A DNA stretch of 43,515 nt from Kluyvera ascorbata ATCC 33433 (GCF_000735365.1 NZ_JMPL01000027.1:1-43515), one strand, 5' to 3'; numbered from the stretch's first letter, positions 13,845-24,883 are shown. Notes: a model not told the origin generated them from the sequence alone. Numbers and translations: made by a program.

Positions 13845-15689
13845 TTAATCGTCCAGGAAGCTACGCAGCACTTCAGAGCGGCTTGGGTGACGCAGTTTAC
13901 GCAGCGCCTTCGCTTCGATCTGACGGATACGTTCGCGGGTAACGTCAAACTGTTTACCCACTTCTTCCAGCGTGTGGTCGGTGTTCATATCGATACCGAA
14001 ACGCATACGCAGGACTTTCGCTTCACGGGCGGTCAGGCCAGCCAGAACGTCGTGGGTGGCAGCACGCAGGCTCTCGGTGGTCGCAGAGTCCAGCGGCAGC
14101 TCGAGGGTGGTATCCTCGATGAAATCACCCAGATGCGAATCTTCATCGTCGCCGATTGGCGTTTCCATGGAGATTGGCTCTTTGGCGATTTTCAGCACCT
14201 TACGGATCTTATCTTCTGGCATCAGCATGCGCTCGGCCAGCTCTTCCGGCGTCGGTTCACGACCCATCTCTTGCAGCATCTGGCGGGAGATACGGTTGAG
14301 CTTGTTGATGGTCTCAATCATATGCACCGGAATACGGATGGTGCGCGCCTGGTCTGCGATAGAACGGGTGATCGCCTGACGGATCCACCAGGTTGCGTAG
14401 GTGGAGAACTTGTAGCCGCGACGGTATTCAAACTTATCTACCGCTTTCATCAGGCCGATGTTGCCTTCCTGAATCAGGTCGAGGAACTGCAGACCACGGT
14501 TGGTGTATTTCTTAGCGATAGAAATAACCAGACGTAAGTTTGCTTCAACCATCTCTTTCTTCGCGCGGCGGGCTTTCGCTTCACCGATGGACATACGACG
14601 GTTGATATCTTTAACCTGCTCGATGGTCAGGCCGGTCTCTTCTTCAATCTGCTGCAGTTTCTGCAGGCTGCGCATAACGTCTTCTTTTACGTCGTGCAGC
14701 TTTTCAGACCACGGTTTGTTCATCGCGATAGCCGCGTTGAACCAGGTTTCGCTGGTTTCATTGCCGGTGAACAGAGTGATGAAGTTTTTCTTCGGCATTT
14801 TGCACTGTTCAACGCACATCTTCATGATGATACGTTCCTGGGTACGCACGCGGTCCATCATGGTACGCATGCTGTTTACCAGGTAGTCGAACTGCTTCGG
14901 TACCAGACGGAACTGCTTGAACACTTCAGACAGCTTCAGGATCTCTTCCTGAGCGCTGGCATGGCTACGGCCTTTTGCTTTGATCGTGTCGCGAGTGATT
15001 TCGTACTGAGTACGCAGCTCGCCAAATTTCTCACGCGCCAGCTCTGGGTCGATGCTGTTGTCATCGTCGCTGCTATCGTCGCTGTCGTCGTCTTCGTCTT
15101 CATCGTCGTCATCCATCTCTTCCTGAGACAGTTCGGAACCGACGTGAGTGGCGGTAGGCGCCATATCTTCTTCAGCGTTCGGGTCAACGAAACCGGTGAT
15201 CAGGTCAGACAGACGCGCTTCTTCAGCTTCAACGCGATCGTACTGTTCCAGCAGGTAGGTAATGGCTTCTGGGTATTCGGCAACGGAGCACTGAACCTGG
15301 TTGATCCCGTCTTCGATGCGTTTAGCGATGTCGATTTCGCCTTCGCGGGTCAGCAGTTCTACCGTACCCATTTCGCGCATGTACATACGCACCGGGTCGG
15401 TTGTACGCCCGATTTCGGATTCCACGCTGGACAGAACCTGTGCAGCCGCTTCTTCCGCGTCTTCATCAGTGTTGTTGGAGGTTTCAGCCAGCAACAGATC
15501 ATCGGCATCCGGCGCTTCTTCCATCACCTGAATGCCCATGTCGTTGATCATTTGGATGATGTCTTCGATCTGATCTGAATCGACGATATCTTCCGGCAGA
15601 TGGTCATTGACCTCGGCATAGGTCAGATAGCCTTGCTCCTTACCACGCTGGACAAGAAGCTTGAGCTGTGACTGCGGGTTTTGCTCCAT
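13845..15689 (-). CDS. rpoD: RNA polymerase sigma-70 factor RpoD
   Basis: A 614-residue primary sigma factor (E. coli 613). Region 1.1 is N-terminal ([20 protein letters not shown]). A long acidic tract of Asp and Glu lies near residues 190-215. Region 2 has the -10 recognition and melting segment ([20 protein letters not shown]), and region 4.2 the -35 recognition helix ([20 protein letters not shown]). It is the last gene of the rpsU-dnaG-rpoD operon and ends at the bidirectional terminator. In E. coli a heat-shock promoter inside dnaG adds rpoD expression; I did not locate it here. The ATG is preceded by a weak ribosome-binding site. Confidence 0.97.
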   Translation of the reverse strand: MEQNPQSQLKLLVQRGKEQGYLTYAEVNDHLPEDIVDSDQIEDIIQMINDMGIQVMEEAPDADDLLLAETSNNTDEDAEEAAAQVLSSVESEIGRTTDPVRMYMREMGTVELLTREGEIDIAKRIEDGINQVQCSVAEYPEAITYLLEQYDRVEAEEARLSDLITGFVDPNAEEDMAPTATHVGSELSQEEMDDDDEDEDDDSDDSSDDDNSIDPELAREKFGELRTQYEITRDTIKAKGRSHASAQEEILKLSEVFKQFRLVPKQFDYLVNSMRTMMDRVRTQERIIMKMCVEQCKMPKKNFITLFTGNETSETWFNAAIAMNKPWSEKLHDVKEDVMRSLQKLQQIEEETGLTIEQVKDINRRMSIGEAKARRAKKEMVEANLRLVISIAKKYTNRGLQFLDLIQEGNIGLMKAVDKFEYRRGYKFSTYATWWIRQAITRSIADQARTIRIPVHMIETINKLNRISRQMLQEMGREPTPEELAERMLMPEDKIRKVLKIAKEPISMETPIGDDEDSHLGDFIEDTTLELPLDSATTESLRAATHDVLAGLTAREAKVLRMRFGIDMNTDHTLEEVGKQFDVTRERIRQIEAKALRKLRHPSRSEVLRSFLDD

Positions 15690-15842
15690 AAGACGGTATC
15701 CACACTTAATTCATTTGATTGGTGTCGGTCGGCGAACGAACCGCCGACATTTAAAGCGAGGGCGTACTTATATTAGTGCCGCTGCGCCTCGAGCGGCTGT
15801 CGGGGGCTTCCCGATCGGTATTCGGCAGTTAAGCCGTTAAAT

Positions 15843-17585
15843 TCATTTTTTTTCGAGGGCCTGTCTGATTTCCCAGAACTCCCTGCGTTCTTCACTGCTT
15901 AAACCGTGCGTGCGATCGCGAGCTATCAACTCTTCCTGTCGCTGTTCAAGCATTGAATCAAAAATTCGGTTGAGCGTATCGGTGAACATTTTTTCAACGT
16001 TCTCATCCTTTATATCGTTCCAGGCTGAGAGTTTTTCAAGTGTTGAGTACTCACTTGTTCCACGATAGTTCTCTAAAAGCTGGCCCGTTGTCAGGCCCGG
16101 TTGCGCAACGCACAGGTTCACCAACTGGGTGAACAGGCTGAGACCTGGTAGCTTTGTCTGAGCCAGCCCATGCATAGGAGGTACAAGTGGTGCCAGATTT
16201 GGGTTTTGCACCAGTAGCCCTATAAGTATACGCATAGGCGTCTGTTTTATCTGCTGAGTCGGGCGAACAACGCCACTTTCTGCCTGTTTAGGCATTAAAC
16301 GATCAAGTTGTGCATCGTCAAAGATGCCTAGCTTCAGACCCAGCGTCTGGCGCAGCTGAATGCGGTGCGCATCGCCCGGTACCTGGCTGATTAACGGGAG
16401 CGCCAGGGCAGCGAGCTGCGTGCTGCCGTCTGGCGTGCTCAGGTCAACCTGTGGCAGGAGGCTATTAAATAAGAACACGGAGAGCGGTTGAGCATGCTCC
16501 ATCCGGGCTTCAAAAGCCTCTTTGCCTTCTTTACGAACCAGCGTGTCCGGGTCTTCACCGTCGGGCAGGAACATAAAGCGTAGCTGACGACCGTCGGTCA
16601 TGTAAGGCATGGCCGTTTCCAGCGCACGCCATGCGGCATCGCGCCCGGCGCGGTCGCCGTCGTAACAGCAAATTACGTTATTCGTCGCACGGAACAGCAT
16701 ATGCATGTGGTCGGCTGTGGTTGATGTACCCAGTGAAGCCACCGCGTAGTTAATACCGTATTGCGCCAGAGCGACGACATCCATATAACCTTCGACAACC
16801 AGCAGGCGCTGGGGTTCCGCGCTGTGCTGCTGGGCTTCATAAAGGCCATAAAGCTGGCGACCTTTATGGAAAATATCGGTTTCCGGGGAGTTGAGGTATT
16901 TCGGCGTGTCGTTACCTAATACGCGACCTCCAAATCCAATAACCCGGCCTCGTTTGTCGCGAATCGGGAACATTACGCGATTGCGAAAACGGTCGTACGT
17001 TCTTCCCTGGTCGTTGTTGACCAGCATTCCGGCATCGAGCAGCAGCTTTCTGTTGTCGACATTACCGCCGAAACGTTTTAAGGCGTTGTCCCAGCCTGGC
17101 GGTGCAAAACCAATAGCAAAACGCTGGACAATCTCGGCACTCAGGCCGCGTTGCTCCAGGTACTGGCGTGCAGGCTCGGCGATGGGTTGTGTGAAGGATT
17201 GCTGATAAAAATCATTTAATCCTTCCATGAGTTGATAGAGATTTTGTCGTTGATGACGCTCTATCTGGCTCAGGCCTGTTCCGGCTTCATACGGCACTTC
17301 AAGATTGTGCATGGCCGCCAGTTCTTCAACGGTTTCAACGAACTCGAGCTTGTCGTAGTTCATCAGAAAGTCGATGGCATTGCCGTGTGCGCCGCAGCCG
17401 AAGCAGTGATAAAACTGCTTATCACCGTTTACGGTGAAAGAGGGGGTTTTCTCGTTATGGAACGGACAGCACGCATGGTAATTCTTGCCCTGTTTTTTAA
17501 GCTTCACCCGGGCATCGATCAGATCGATGATGTCGGTGCGTGCCAGCAGGTCATTGATGAATACGCGTGGGATTCGTCCAGCCAT
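15843..17585 (-). CDS. dnaG: DNA primase DnaG
   Basis: A 580-residue primase (E. coli 581) that makes RNA primers at the replication fork. The N-terminal zinc-binding domain shows CCPFHNEKTPSF and CFGCGAHG (residues about 39-68). The Toprim catalytic core has VVEGYMDVV and CYDGDRAG. The C-terminal part (about 435-580) binds helicase DnaB. It is the middle gene of the macromolecular synthesis operon, 153 bases before rpoD, with GC-rich hairpins in that gap. An ERIC element has inserted between rpsU and this gene, which may change relative expression. Confidence 0.97.
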   Translation of the reverse strand: MAGRIPRVFINDLLARTDIIDLIDARVKLKKQGKNYHACCPFHNEKTPSFTVNGDKQFYHCFGCGAHGNAIDFLMNYDKLEFVETVEELAAMHNLEVPYEAGTGLSQIERHQRQNLYQLMEGLNDFYQQSFTQPIAEPARQYLEQRGLSAEIVQRFAIGFAPPGWDNALKRFGGNVDNRKLLLDAGMLVNNDQGRTYDRFRNRVMFPIRDKRGRVIGFGGRVLGNDTPKYLNSPETDIFHKGRQLYGLYEAQQHSAEPQRLLVVEGYMDVVALAQYGINYAVASLGTSTTADHMHMLFRATNNVICCYDGDRAGRDAAWRALETAMPYMTDGRQLRFMFLPDGEDPDTLVRKEGKEAFEARMEHAQPLSVFLFNSLLPQVDLSTPDGSTQLAALALPLISQVPGDAHRIQLRQTLGLKLGIFDDAQLDRLMPKQAESGVVRPTQQIKQTPMRILIGLLVQNPNLAPLVPPMHGLAQTKLPGLSLFTQLVNLCVAQPGLTTGQLLENYRGTSEYSTLEKLSAWNDIKDENVEKMFTDTLNRIFDSMLEQRQEELIARDRTHGLSSEERREFWEIRQALEKK

Positions 17586-17596
17586 AAGCCCCGTTT

Positions 17597-17724
17597 ATTT
17601 ACACTTCATCCTTCAAACTGTCTCTGCGTTGGCCGCGTTCGTTCACCCCTGTCACTTACTTATGTAAGCTCCGGGGATTCACTCACTTGCCGCCTTGATA
17701 CAGCATGAATGATTTTGTGTAAAT
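17597..17724 (-). repeat. ERIC (IRU) element between rpsU and dnaG
   Basis: A 128-bp segment, near the standard 127 bp of ERIC, with 8-bp inverted ends ATTTACAC and GTGTAAAT. It contains the two recognised central blocks, ATGTAAGCTCCGGGGATTCA on the plus strand and AAGTAAGTGACAGGGGTGAA on the minus strand, plus GCGTTGGC and TTGCCGCCTT. It lies wholly in the transcribed leader of dnaG, so the operon mRNA will carry its long hairpin. Confidence 0.9.
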
Positions 17725-17799
17725 GCTGATTTATAAACGAAAACAAGCCGCGCATTCCTTTCGGAAGCACGGCCTTGCAACTACAACTCGGTCTGACAA

Positions 17800-17819
17800 T
17801 TGAGAGCCGATGCTCTCAA
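17800..17819 (-). terminator. Partial terminator after rpsU
   Basis: TTGAGAGC and GCTCTCAA form an 8-bp stem with a four-base loop, four bases after the rpsU stop. The following tract is not a strong T-run, in keeping with a leaky terminator that lets part of the transcripts continue into dnaG, as described for this operon in E. coli. Confidence 0.6.
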
Positions 17820-17823
17820 AAGA

Positions 17824-18078
<255 letters not shown>

Positions 18079-18109
18079 TCAGCGCCAGCTTATTTCAAAA
18101 TGGTGCGGA

Positions 18110-18139
18110 ATTTTACTGCAACTACTGCTGCTTTGTAAA
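18110..18139 (-). promoter_or_regulatory. Promoter of the rpsU-dnaG-rpoD operon
   Basis: On the minus strand TTTACA (18139-18134) and TAAAAT (18115-18110) are 18 bases apart, about 70 bases before the rpsU ATG. A second -10-like TATACT lies further upstream near 18180. E. coli also has tandem promoters here. I found no LexA-type CTGT-N8-ACAG site in this gap by eye. Confidence 0.6.
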
Positions 18140-18275
18140 GCACCGGTGCCTTTTTTGAAATGAACTTTTTAAGGGTGAGGAGTATACACGAGGCAGCTTC
18201 CTGGGGCGAACAATGTTTTACAAGCCGGGATAGAAAACCTAAACTGCGCGGTATTGAAACGAGGTAAATATAGCC

Positions 18276-19289
18276 ATGCGTGTACTGGGTATTGAAACAT
18301 CCTGCGATGAAACCGGCATCGCAATTTATGACGACGAAAAAGGTCTGTTAGCCAACCAACTGTATAGTCAGGTGAAATTACACGCTGACTACGGCGGCGT
18401 GGTGCCTGAACTGGCTTCGCGCGACCACGTGCGTAAAACGGTGCCGCTGATTCAGGAGGCCTTAAAAGAGGCTAATTTGACGGCGAAAGATATTGATGCT
18501 GTGGCCTATACCGCAGGCCCGGGTCTGGTCGGGGCGCTGCTGGTTGGCGCAACCGTTGGTCGTTCGCTGGCGTTTGCCTGGAACGTGCCGGCTATTCCTG
18601 TACACCATATGGAAGGACACCTTCTGGCACCGATGCTGGAAGATAACCCACCTGAATACCCGTTTGTGGCGCTGCTGGTTTCCGGCGGCCATACGCAGCT
18701 GATTAGCGTGACCGGTATCGGTGAATACACGCTACTCGGTGAGTCGATTGACGATGCGGCTGGCGAAGCCTTTGATAAAACGGCGAAGCTGCTCGGTCTG
18801 GATTACCCTGGCGGCCCGATGCTGTCGAAACTGGCTTCTCAGGGCACGGAAGGGCGCTTTGTCTTCCCGCGTCCGATGACCGACCGCCCGGGGCTGGATT
18901 TCAGCTTCTCTGGCCTGAAAACGTTCGCGGCTAATACCATTCGTAACAACGCGGCTGACGACCAAACTCGTGCCGATATCGCCCGTGCATTTGAAGATGC
19001 GGTGGTGGATACGCTGATGATCAAGTGCAAACGCGCGCTGGATCAAACCGGCTTCAAGCGTCTGGTGATAGCGGGCGGCGTGAGCGCCAACCGTACGCTG
19101 CGCGCGAAGCTGGCAGAAATGATGCAAAAACGTCGCGGCGAGGTGTTCTATGCGCGCCCTGAGTTCTGTACCGATAACGGCGCGATGATTGCCTATGCGG
19201 GGATGGTGCGTCTGAAAACCGGCGTGAATGAATCGCTGGGTGTGACCGTTCGCCCGCGCTGGCCGCTGGCTGAACTGCCAGCCGCATAA
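18276..19289 (+). CDS. tsaD: tRNA t6A37 threonylcarbamoyltransferase TsaD
   Basis: A 337-residue protein, the length of E. coli TsaD (YgjD). With TsaB and TsaE it transfers the threonylcarbamoyl group to A37 of ANN-decoding tRNAs. The start [14 protein letters not shown] is the ASKHA-fold phosphate loop, and HHMEGH (about residue 110-115) holds the metal-binding histidines. The C-terminal [13 protein letters not shown] and [10 protein letters not shown] are further family blocks. GAGGTAAATATAGCC precedes the ATG. Divergent from rpsU and convergent with plsY. The product acts on tRNAs including ileX. Confidence 0.97.
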   Translation: MRVLGIETSCDETGIAIYDDEKGLLANQLYSQVKLHADYGGVVPELASRDHVRKTVPLIQEALKEANLTAKDIDAVAYTAGPGLVGALLVGATVGRSLAFAWNVPAIPVHHMEGHLLAPMLEDNPPEYPFVALLVSGGHTQLISVTGIGEYTLLGESIDDAAGEAFDKTAKLLGLDYPGGPMLSKLASQGTEGRFVFPRPMTDRPGLDFSFSGLKTFAANTIRNNAADDQTRADIARAFEDAVVDTLMIKCKRALDQTGFKRLVIAGGVSANRTLRAKLAEMMQKRRGEVFYARPEFCTDNGAMIAYAGMVRLKTGVNESLGVTVRPRWPLAELPAA

Positions 19290-19302
19290 GATATGCCCGA
19301 TG

Positions 19303-19341
19303 GTAGCCCGGGCGAGGCGTTTACGCCGACCCCGGGGCTGT
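19303..19341. repeat. REP-type palindrome between tsaD and plsY
   Basis: GTAGCCCGGGCGAGGCGTTT, then ACGCCGACCCCGGGCT-like sequence, forms a REP hairpin. A partial second unit (GCGAAGCTCTGCCGGGCGA) follows to about 19370. It fills the gap between two convergent genes. Confidence 0.6.
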
Positions 19342-19383
19342 CCCAGCGTCGCGAAGCTCTGCCGGGCGACGTCAATTCTTCTG

Positions 19384-20004
19384 CTACTCTTCTTCTTTCT
19401 TCTGCTTACGCTTTTTCAAACGTGCCCAGATTTTTGTCTCCTGACGTCGCCATAGGCGCTGGATATTGTCATGATGACGTAACAGAATCAGGCATGAGAG
19501 CATCGATACCGGGAAGGTGTACTGGGGTTTAAACCACCAGACGTAAAACGGCGCGACCAGCGCGCTGACGATGGCGCCAAGCGAAGAATAGCCGCTGAGC
19601 AAAATAGTCAGCAGCCAGGTCCCGGCCATCACGCCGGTGAGATCCCAGCCGATGGGCGCAATGGCGCCGAAAGCGGTAGCAACGCCTTTACCGCCCTGGA
19701 AATGGAAAAATACCGGCCAGATGTGGCCCAGACAGGCGGCAATCGCCACCAGGCCTAGCCAGAATGGAGAAAGGCCAAGGGCATACGCGCCCCAAACGGG
19801 CAGCATCCCTTTCAGGATGTCGAAAATCAGCACGGCTGCGGCTGCGCCTTTTCCGCCGATGCGTAACACGTTAGTGGCCCCGGGATTACCGGAACCACTG
19901 GCGCGAGGGTCAGGTAACCCCGCGATGCGGCAGACCAGAATGGCGCTGGAAATTGAGCCGCAAAGGTAGGCGAGGAGGATCATTCCAGGCTCGATTGCAC
20001 TCAT
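19384..20004 (-). CDS. plsY: Acyl-phosphate:glycerol-3-phosphate acyltransferase PlsY
   Basis: A 206-residue polytopic inner-membrane protein (E. coli YgiH 205). It acylates glycerol-3-phosphate with acyl-phosphate in the first step of phospholipid synthesis. The three conserved motifs are present: GSGNPGATN near residue 37, [15 protein letters not shown] near 100 and a later His/Asn block. About five hydrophobic segments are visible and a Lys/Glu-rich tail ends the protein ([10 protein letters not shown]). It is convergent to tsaD and divergent from folB. Confidence 0.95.
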   Translation of the reverse strand: MSAIEPGMILLAYLCGSISSAILVCRIAGLPDPRASGSGNPGATNVLRIGGKGAAAAVLIFDILKGMLPVWGAYALGLSPFWLGLVAIAACLGHIWPVFFHFQGGKGVATAFGAIAPIGWDLTGVMAGTWLLTILLSGYSSLGAIVSALVAPFYVWWFKPQYTFPVSMLSCLILLRHHDNIQRLWRRQETKIWARLKKRKQKKEEE

Positions 20005-20111
20005 AACGCTGTTCCATTTTGAAAATGTCGAAGTATTCTCTGCATCTGTGGATAATACGCATAATTCGCCGGAAGTGGTATCCGGTTTAGCCTAAAACCA
20101 AGCAGGTCGTG

Positions 20112-20471
20112 ATGGATATTGTATTTATAGAGCAACTTTCGGTAATCACCACTATTGGTGTTTATGACTGGGAACAAACCATTGAACAGAAGCTGGTGTT
20201 CGATATCGAATTAGGCTGGGATAACCGTAAAGCCGCCGCCAGCGACAACGTGGATGACTGCCTGAGCTACGCGGATATCAGCGAAGCGGTGGTTAAGCAT
20301 GTCGAAGGCAGCCGTTTTGCGTTGGTCGAACGCGTGGCGGAAGAAGTCGCCGAGCTGCTGATGTCTCGCTTTAACTCCCCGTGGGTGCGCATCAAAGTGA
20401 GCAAACCGGGTGCCGTCGCCCGCGCGGCGAACGTCGGCGTTATTATTGAGCGTGGCCATAATCTGAAATAA
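20112..20471 (+). CDS. folB: Dihydroneopterin aldolase FolB
   Basis: A 119-residue protein (E. coli 122). It splits dihydroneopterin to 6-hydroxymethyl-dihydropterin and glycolaldehyde in folate synthesis. The start MDIVFIEQLSVITTIGVYDW and KVSKPGAVARAANVGVIIER near the end, with the catalytic Lys in the K-P block, are diagnostic. A GTG lies immediately before the ATG in frame, but MDIVF is the family start. The C-terminus is three residues shorter than in E. coli. Confidence 0.95.
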   Translation: MDIVFIEQLSVITTIGVYDWEQTIEQKLVFDIELGWDNRKAAASDNVDDCLSYADISEAVVKHVEGSRFALVERVAEEVAELLMSRFNSPWVRIKVSKPGAVARAANVGVIIERGHNLK

Positions 20472-20563
20472 AAGTATCAGCAGTAATATTATTTAAACCA
20501 AAGTGATTTATACCGGTCATAGTGCCGGGTTTATTTTATTGTTTACTTTTTAAGGGTTTATTA

Positions 20564-21385
20564 ATGAGCGATATACACTCGCTGCTGGTCGCGGCAATTT
20601 TGGGTGTGGTCGAAGGACTGACGGAGTTTCTGCCCGTATCCAGTACCGGACATATGATAATCGTAGGTCACCTACTGGGGTTTGAAGGAGAAACGGCGGA
20701 TACCTTTGAAGTGGTTATCCAGCTAGGTTCGATTCTGGCCGTGGTGGTGATGTTCTGGCGCCGCCTGTTTGGGCTGATTGGCATCAACTTCGGGCGTCCG
20801 CCGGTTCACGAAGGTGAAGGCTCCGGGCGTTTATCGCTGATTCATATTCTGCTTGGCATGATCCCCGCGGTGGTACTGGGATTAGTGCTGCACGATAAAA
20901 TTAAATCGCTGTTTAATCCGGTTAACGTGATGTACGCCCTGATTGTGGGCGGCCTGCTGTTAATCGCCGCCGAGCTGCTGAAGCCGAAAAAACCAAGCGC
21001 GGTGGGCATTGATGATATGAGCTACCGTCAGGCCTTTGCGATTGGCTGCTTCCAGTGTCTCGCGCTGTGGCCAGGCTTCTCCCGCTCCGGGGCGACGATT
21101 TCCGGCGGTATGCTGATGGGCGTGAGTCGCTACGCGGCCTCTGAGTTCTCGTTCTTGCTGGCGGTGCCGATGATGATGGGCGCGACGGTGCTGGATCTCT
21201 ACAAGAGCTGGCACTTCCTGACCGCCGCCGACATCCCGATGTTTGCGGTAGGTTTTGTGATGGCTTTCCTGGTTGCGCTGGTGGCGATTAAAACCTTCCT
21301 GCAGCTCGTGAAGCGGATTTCGTTTATTCCGTTCGCTATCTACCGCTTCATTGTGGCGGCCGCCGTCTACGTGGTCTTCTTCTGA
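20564..21385 (+). CDS. uppP: Undecaprenyl-diphosphatase UppP (BacA)
   Basis: A 273-residue inner-membrane protein, the E. coli length. It dephosphorylates undecaprenyl diphosphate on the periplasmic side, recycling the carrier for peptidoglycan. The signatures [17 protein letters not shown] (Glu-rich block and phosphate-binding Ser/Thr, about residues 15-31) and [13 protein letters not shown] (about 171-183) form the active site. About eight membrane segments are visible. The frame extends 14 codons upstream, but MSDIHSLL aligns with E. coli and has TAAGGG upstream. Confidence 0.96.
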   Translation: MSDIHSLLVAAILGVVEGLTEFLPVSSTGHMIIVGHLLGFEGETADTFEVVIQLGSILAVVVMFWRRLFGLIGINFGRPPVHEGEGSGRLSLIHILLGMIPAVVLGLVLHDKIKSLFNPVNVMYALIVGGLLLIAAELLKPKKPSAVGIDDMSYRQAFAIGCFQCLALWPGFSRSGATISGGMLMGVSRYAASEFSFLLAVPMMMGATVLDLYKSWHFLTAADIPMFAVGFVMAFLVALVAIKTFLQLVKRISFIPFAIYRFIVAAAVYVVFF

Positions 21386-21391
21386 TGAAGA

Positions 21392-21422
21392 GCCCTCAGT
21401 CTTTGGGCTGAGGGCAGCGCTT
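21392..21422 (+). terminator. Hairpin between uppP and cca
   Basis: GCCCTCAG (21392-21399) and CTGAGGGC (21408-21415) form a perfect 8-bp stem, followed by AGCGCTTTT. It overlaps the last codons of the convergent cca gene. The T-tract is short, so termination is only probable. Confidence 0.4.
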
Positions 21423-22637
21423 TTCCTTCCAGTTTGCTACCGCCAGAATACGACGGAGCGTCAGTTCTTCACGAATCTCCGGCCCTTTAAAGCCATCGTC
21501 GATAACTTCTTTATTACCCACGGCTTTCGCCGCCAGCCAGGCTTCGCGGAGCAAGCGCCCTTGCGGATAGTCACAGGCTTCAAAGTGGGTTCGACCCCGC
21601 ACGTCAGCCTCGCTGGTCAGCGCAATCTGTTCAACGCGCTGTGGTTTACGCCAGGCGTCGATCGAGTCAAACAGCTTCACCAGCGTTTTGGGTTGCAGAA
21701 TAGGCAGGGTATGGATGAGGTCGTGGAACTCGGCAACCAGCTTTGCCAGGTCGCGCATCTCGTTGGGTACCTTCAGGCGCTGGCAGAGCTGTTCAACCAG
21801 CTTCACGCCCGCCGGGCCGTGGCCATGATGACGCGGCCAGAATTCTTTTGGCGTGAGGCCTTTGCCTAAATCGTGGCACAGCGTGGCGAAGCGCACATCA
21901 ATTTCCGGGCTCAGCATTGCTGCCATCGTCAACGTCATTAACGTATGCACGCCGGTATCAATTTCCGGATGCCATTTTTCTGGTGCCGGTACGCCATACA
22001 GTGCATCAATTTCCGGGAATAAAACCTTCAGCGCGCCGCAGTCGCGAAGCGTCTGGAAGAACACCTGTGGGTTACGCGTGCCGAGCGCATTTTCTGTTTC
22101 TTTCCATACGCGTTCTGGCGTCAGATGGGCGAGCTCGCCAGCGTCGGTCATTTCGCGCATCAGCGTCATGGTTTCATCGGCAATACGGAAACTCAGATGG
22201 GCATAGCGCGCGGCAAAGCGCGCGACGCGCAGCACGCGAAGTGGGTCTTCACCGAAAGCCGGGGAAACGTGGCGCAGAATGCGCTGCTGGAGGTCGGTCT
22301 GGCCACCGTAAGGGTCGATAATCGTACCGTCGGCATCCTGAGCCAGCGCGTTGACGGTTAAATCGCGGCGCAGCAGGTCCTGCTCCAGCGTGACGTCCGG
22401 CGCGGCATAGCAGGTAAAGCCGGTATAGCCCGAGCCCGATTTACGCTCGGTGCGGGCAAGCGCGTACTCTTCGTGGCTTTCTGGGTGGAGGAATACAGGG
22501 AAATCGCGGCCTACCTGCTGGTAGCCCGCGTCGAGCATTTGCTGTGGCGTAGCGCCAACCACCACCCAATCTTTATCTTTGACCGGTAGTCCTAACAACC
22601 CGTCCCGAACTGCACCACCGACCAGATAACTCTTCAC
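21396..22637 (-). CDS. cca: CCA-adding tRNA nucleotidyltransferase
   Basis: A 413-residue enzyme (E. coli 412) that adds or repairs the 3' CCA of tRNAs. The nucleotidyltransferase head has [20 protein letters not shown] at residues 7-26, where the DxD-type metal ligands follow, and [10 protein letters not shown] near residue 90. An HD phosphohydrolase domain with [11 protein letters not shown] occurs at about 252-262, as in the gammaproteobacterial type. It converges on uppP, and ygiM lies 68 bases upstream on the same strand. Confidence 0.97.
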   Translation of the reverse strand: MKSYLVGGAVRDGLLGLPVKDKDWVVVGATPQQMLDAGYQQVGRDFPVFLHPESHEEYALARTERKSGSGYTGFTCYAAPDVTLEQDLLRRDLTVNALAQDADGTIIDPYGGQTDLQQRILRHVSPAFGEDPLRVLRVARFAARYAHLSFRIADETMTLMREMTDAGELAHLTPERVWKETENALGTRNPQVFFQTLRDCGALKVLFPEIDALYGVPAPEKWHPEIDTGVHTLMTLTMAAMLSPEIDVRFATLCHDLGKGLTPKEFWPRHHGHGPAGVKLVEQLCQRLKVPNEMRDLAKLVAEFHDLIHTLPILQPKTLVKLFDSIDAWRKPQRVEQIALTSEADVRGRTHFEACDYPQGRLLREAWLAAKAVGNKEVIDDGFKGPEIREELTLRRILAVANWKEKRCPQPKD

Positions 22638-22705
22638 GCCACGCTTCTCCTCGACATTATTCTTTCTGGATAATACGAAAGAAGCACTGAGAACGCGAAT
22701 CGGGG

Positions 22706-23326
22706 TTAGTTCATCCAGCGATCTTTACGCTTACGGCTCGGAATGATGTGCGGCAGAACCAGACCCAGGAGCAAGCCCATACCCAGCACACCGCCACCGT
22801 ACATAAACCACTGCATAATGATGGTGCGTTGTTTGTCATCCAGCTGCAGGTTAGCGGCGTTCACTTTTTTCTGCGCGACAATAAGCTCATTCTTTAGCTT
22901 CTGGTTTTCATTTTTTAAACCATTAATCACGCTATCACTCTGGGCGACCTTTTTCTGCATTTCTGCGGTGCGCTGGTTCCAGGTGGTGTCGATATTGTTG
23001 AGCTTATCGGTCAGGGTTTTGACCTGATTTTCCAGATCCGGCACTCGGGTACGCAGGCTAGGCGTAGCGGTCAGTTCTTTCAGCGGGATCCAGGCGGTGC
23101 GGCCGTTGCTGTCGCGAACCTGGCCGTACTGGGTCGCATCGTTGGTCTGCAGCAGGGTCACTTCTTCGCCCGCATTCACCGTGCCTGCCAGGCGGTAGTT
23201 ATCACCCGGGCCGCTGCGGACCCAGGTGTTCAATTCGTCGGAAACGTAGCGCTTTTCATCAGCGTGCGCGATGGTGGAAGCGGTAAGTGTCAGTAAAGTA
23301 ATGGCAATTAAGCGTAATTTTGGCAT
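22706..23326 (-). CDS. ygiM: SH3-domain membrane protein YgiM
   Basis: A 206-residue protein, the same length as E. coli YgiM. A signal sequence ([22 protein letters not shown]) is followed by a bacterial SH3 domain ([20 protein letters not shown], residues about 30-90), a coiled coil (about 100-165) and one C-terminal membrane helix with a basic tail ([11 protein letters not shown]). The longest frame starts 22 codons earlier, but the signal peptide fixes this start. Presumed to bind cell wall from the inner-membrane side; exact function unknown. Confidence 0.92.
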   Translation of the reverse strand: MPKLRLIAITLLTLTASTIAHADEKRYVSDELNTWVRSGPGDNYRLAGTVNAGEEVTLLQTNDATQYGQVRDSNGRTAWIPLKELTATPSLRTRVPDLENQVKTLTDKLNNIDTTWNQRTAEMQKKVAQSDSVINGLKNENQKLKNELIVAQKKVNAANLQLDDKQRTIIMQWFMYGGGVLGMGLLLGLVLPHIIPSRKRKDRWMN

Positions 23327-23560
23327 CAGATCATCGTTTTTGTCATAAAAGTGGAACGATAGTAGTGGCAACAGTCTGACGACGCAAAGCATTCTGCGGC
23401 AATCAGAATCCTCCAGGAGGAAAAAACGCCATCAGCGATTAGCCCGACAAATTGCGCATTGCATGGCAATTTGTCGCAAAATACTATCTACTGACAAAAA
23501 GAATACCTGTAAGTTCGCCACAAAGGTATTTCCGGGCAACGAAACCACAAGAATTCAATC

Positions 23561-24862
23561 ATGGCTCAAGAAATCGAATTAAAATTTATTGTCGATAACG
23601 CTGGCGTTGAGACGCTGCGTAACCACCTTAACACCCTCGATGCAGAGCACACGCCTGCAACTCAGTTACTGAATATCTACTACGAAACCGCCGATAACTG
23701 GCTGCGCCGCCACGATATGGGGCTGCGCATTCGCGGCGATAACGGTCGCTATGAGATGACGATGAAAATCGCCGGGCGCACCGTGGGCGGGCTGCACCAG
23801 CGCCCGGAATACAATATTGATATCAGTACTCCCGAGCTGGCGCTCGATAAGCTGCCAGCAGAAGTCTGGCCGAACGGTGAGATGCCGGAAGGGCTAGCGG
23901 AGCAGGTGCAGCCGTTGTTCAGCACCGATTTCCTTCGCGAGAAATGGGTGGTGTCACAGGGGAAAAGCCGCATTGAGGTCGCGCTGGATCTGGGCGACGT
24001 TAAAGCCGGTGAGCATCAGGAAGCTATCTGCGAACTGGAGCTTGAACTGCTGAACGGCGAGACCGCCGACGTGCTGGCGCTGGCGAAACAGCTGGCGGAA
24101 ACCGGCCTGCTGCGTCAAGGCAGCCTGAGCAAAGCCGCTCGCGGATACCATCTGGCGCAGGGCAATGAAGCGCGCGCGATGAAACCGCTGAGCATTCTTT
24201 CACTGCCGCCGAAAGCGACGGTAGGCCAGGCGCTGGAAGCTGCGCTGGAAAAAGCGCTCGCCCACTGGCAGTACCACGAAGAACTGTGGCTGCGCGGCAA
24301 CAAAAAGGCAAAAGTGGAAGTGCTGAATGCGCTGGGCCTGGTGCGCCATATTCTGACGCTGTTTGGCGGCATTGTGCCGCGTAAGGCCAGCGCCGCGCTG
24401 CGCGATGGGCTAACCCAGATTGATGCGCTGATGGCGAGCGAGGCATCCGCACACGACGTGGTATTCAGCCGTGAGACGGCGCTGACGAAGCTTGCTTACA
24501 CCGAATGGCTGGTACTGCGCGGCTGGGAGGCATTCCTGGACGCTAAAGCAGAAGCCAAAATGGCCGACTCATTTAAGCGCTTTGCCGATATTCATCTTTC
24601 TCGTCAGGCCGCTGAGCTGCGCACCGTTTTTGCTTACCCGTTGGGTGATGCTTACGGCGATCAACTGCCGCGTCTGATCCGCGATATCAACACCGTTCAA
24701 CTGCTGGCGGGTTATTACGATACCGACCAGGCTGAACGCTGGCTGGCGAACTGGCAGGGCTTGCGCCACGCGATTGAAACTCGCCAACACATCGAAATTG
24801 AACATTTCCGTAATGAGGCTCTGTCGGTCGAGCCATTCTGGCTACACAGCGGAAAACGTTAA
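23561..24862 (+). CDS. ygiF: Inorganic triphosphatase YgiF (CYTH-CHAD)
   Basis: A 433-residue protein of the same length as E. coli YgiF. The N-terminal CYTH domain starts with the signature EIELKF at residues 4-9 and has the alternating Lys/Arg/Glu strands of the triphosphate tunnel (LRIRGDNGRYEMTMKIAGR). The C-terminal half (about 220-433) is a CHAD helical domain with basic and histidine residues that bind polyphosphate. It hydrolyses tripolyphosphate to diphosphate and phosphate. glnE begins 21 bases later, so the two are likely co-transcribed. Divergent from ygiM. Confidence 0.94.
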   Translation: MAQEIELKFIVDNAGVETLRNHLNTLDAEHTPATQLLNIYYETADNWLRRHDMGLRIRGDNGRYEMTMKIAGRTVGGLHQRPEYNIDISTPELALDKLPAEVWPNGEMPEGLAEQVQPLFSTDFLREKWVVSQGKSRIEVALDLGDVKAGEHQEAICELELELLNGETADVLALAKQLAETGLLRQGSLSKAARGYHLAQGNEARAMKPLSILSLPPKATVGQALEAALEKALAHWQYHEELWLRGNKKAKVEVLNALGLVRHILTLFGGIVPRKASAALRDGLTQIDALMASEASAHDVVFSRETALTKLAYTEWLVLRGWEAFLDAKAEAKMADSFKRFADIHLSRQAAELRTVFAYPLGDAYGDQLPRLIRDINTVQLLAGYYDTDQAERWLANWQGLRHAIETRQHIEIEHFRNEALSVEPFWLHSGKR

Positions 24863-24883
24863 TTAACTTCAGGGAACCCGCGT

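Noticed and set aside
14694-15578. 294-codon open frame on the plus strand within rpoD
   Set aside because: It is antisense to rpoD, has no ribosome-binding site, and its composition mirrors the acidic tract and codon bias of the real gene.
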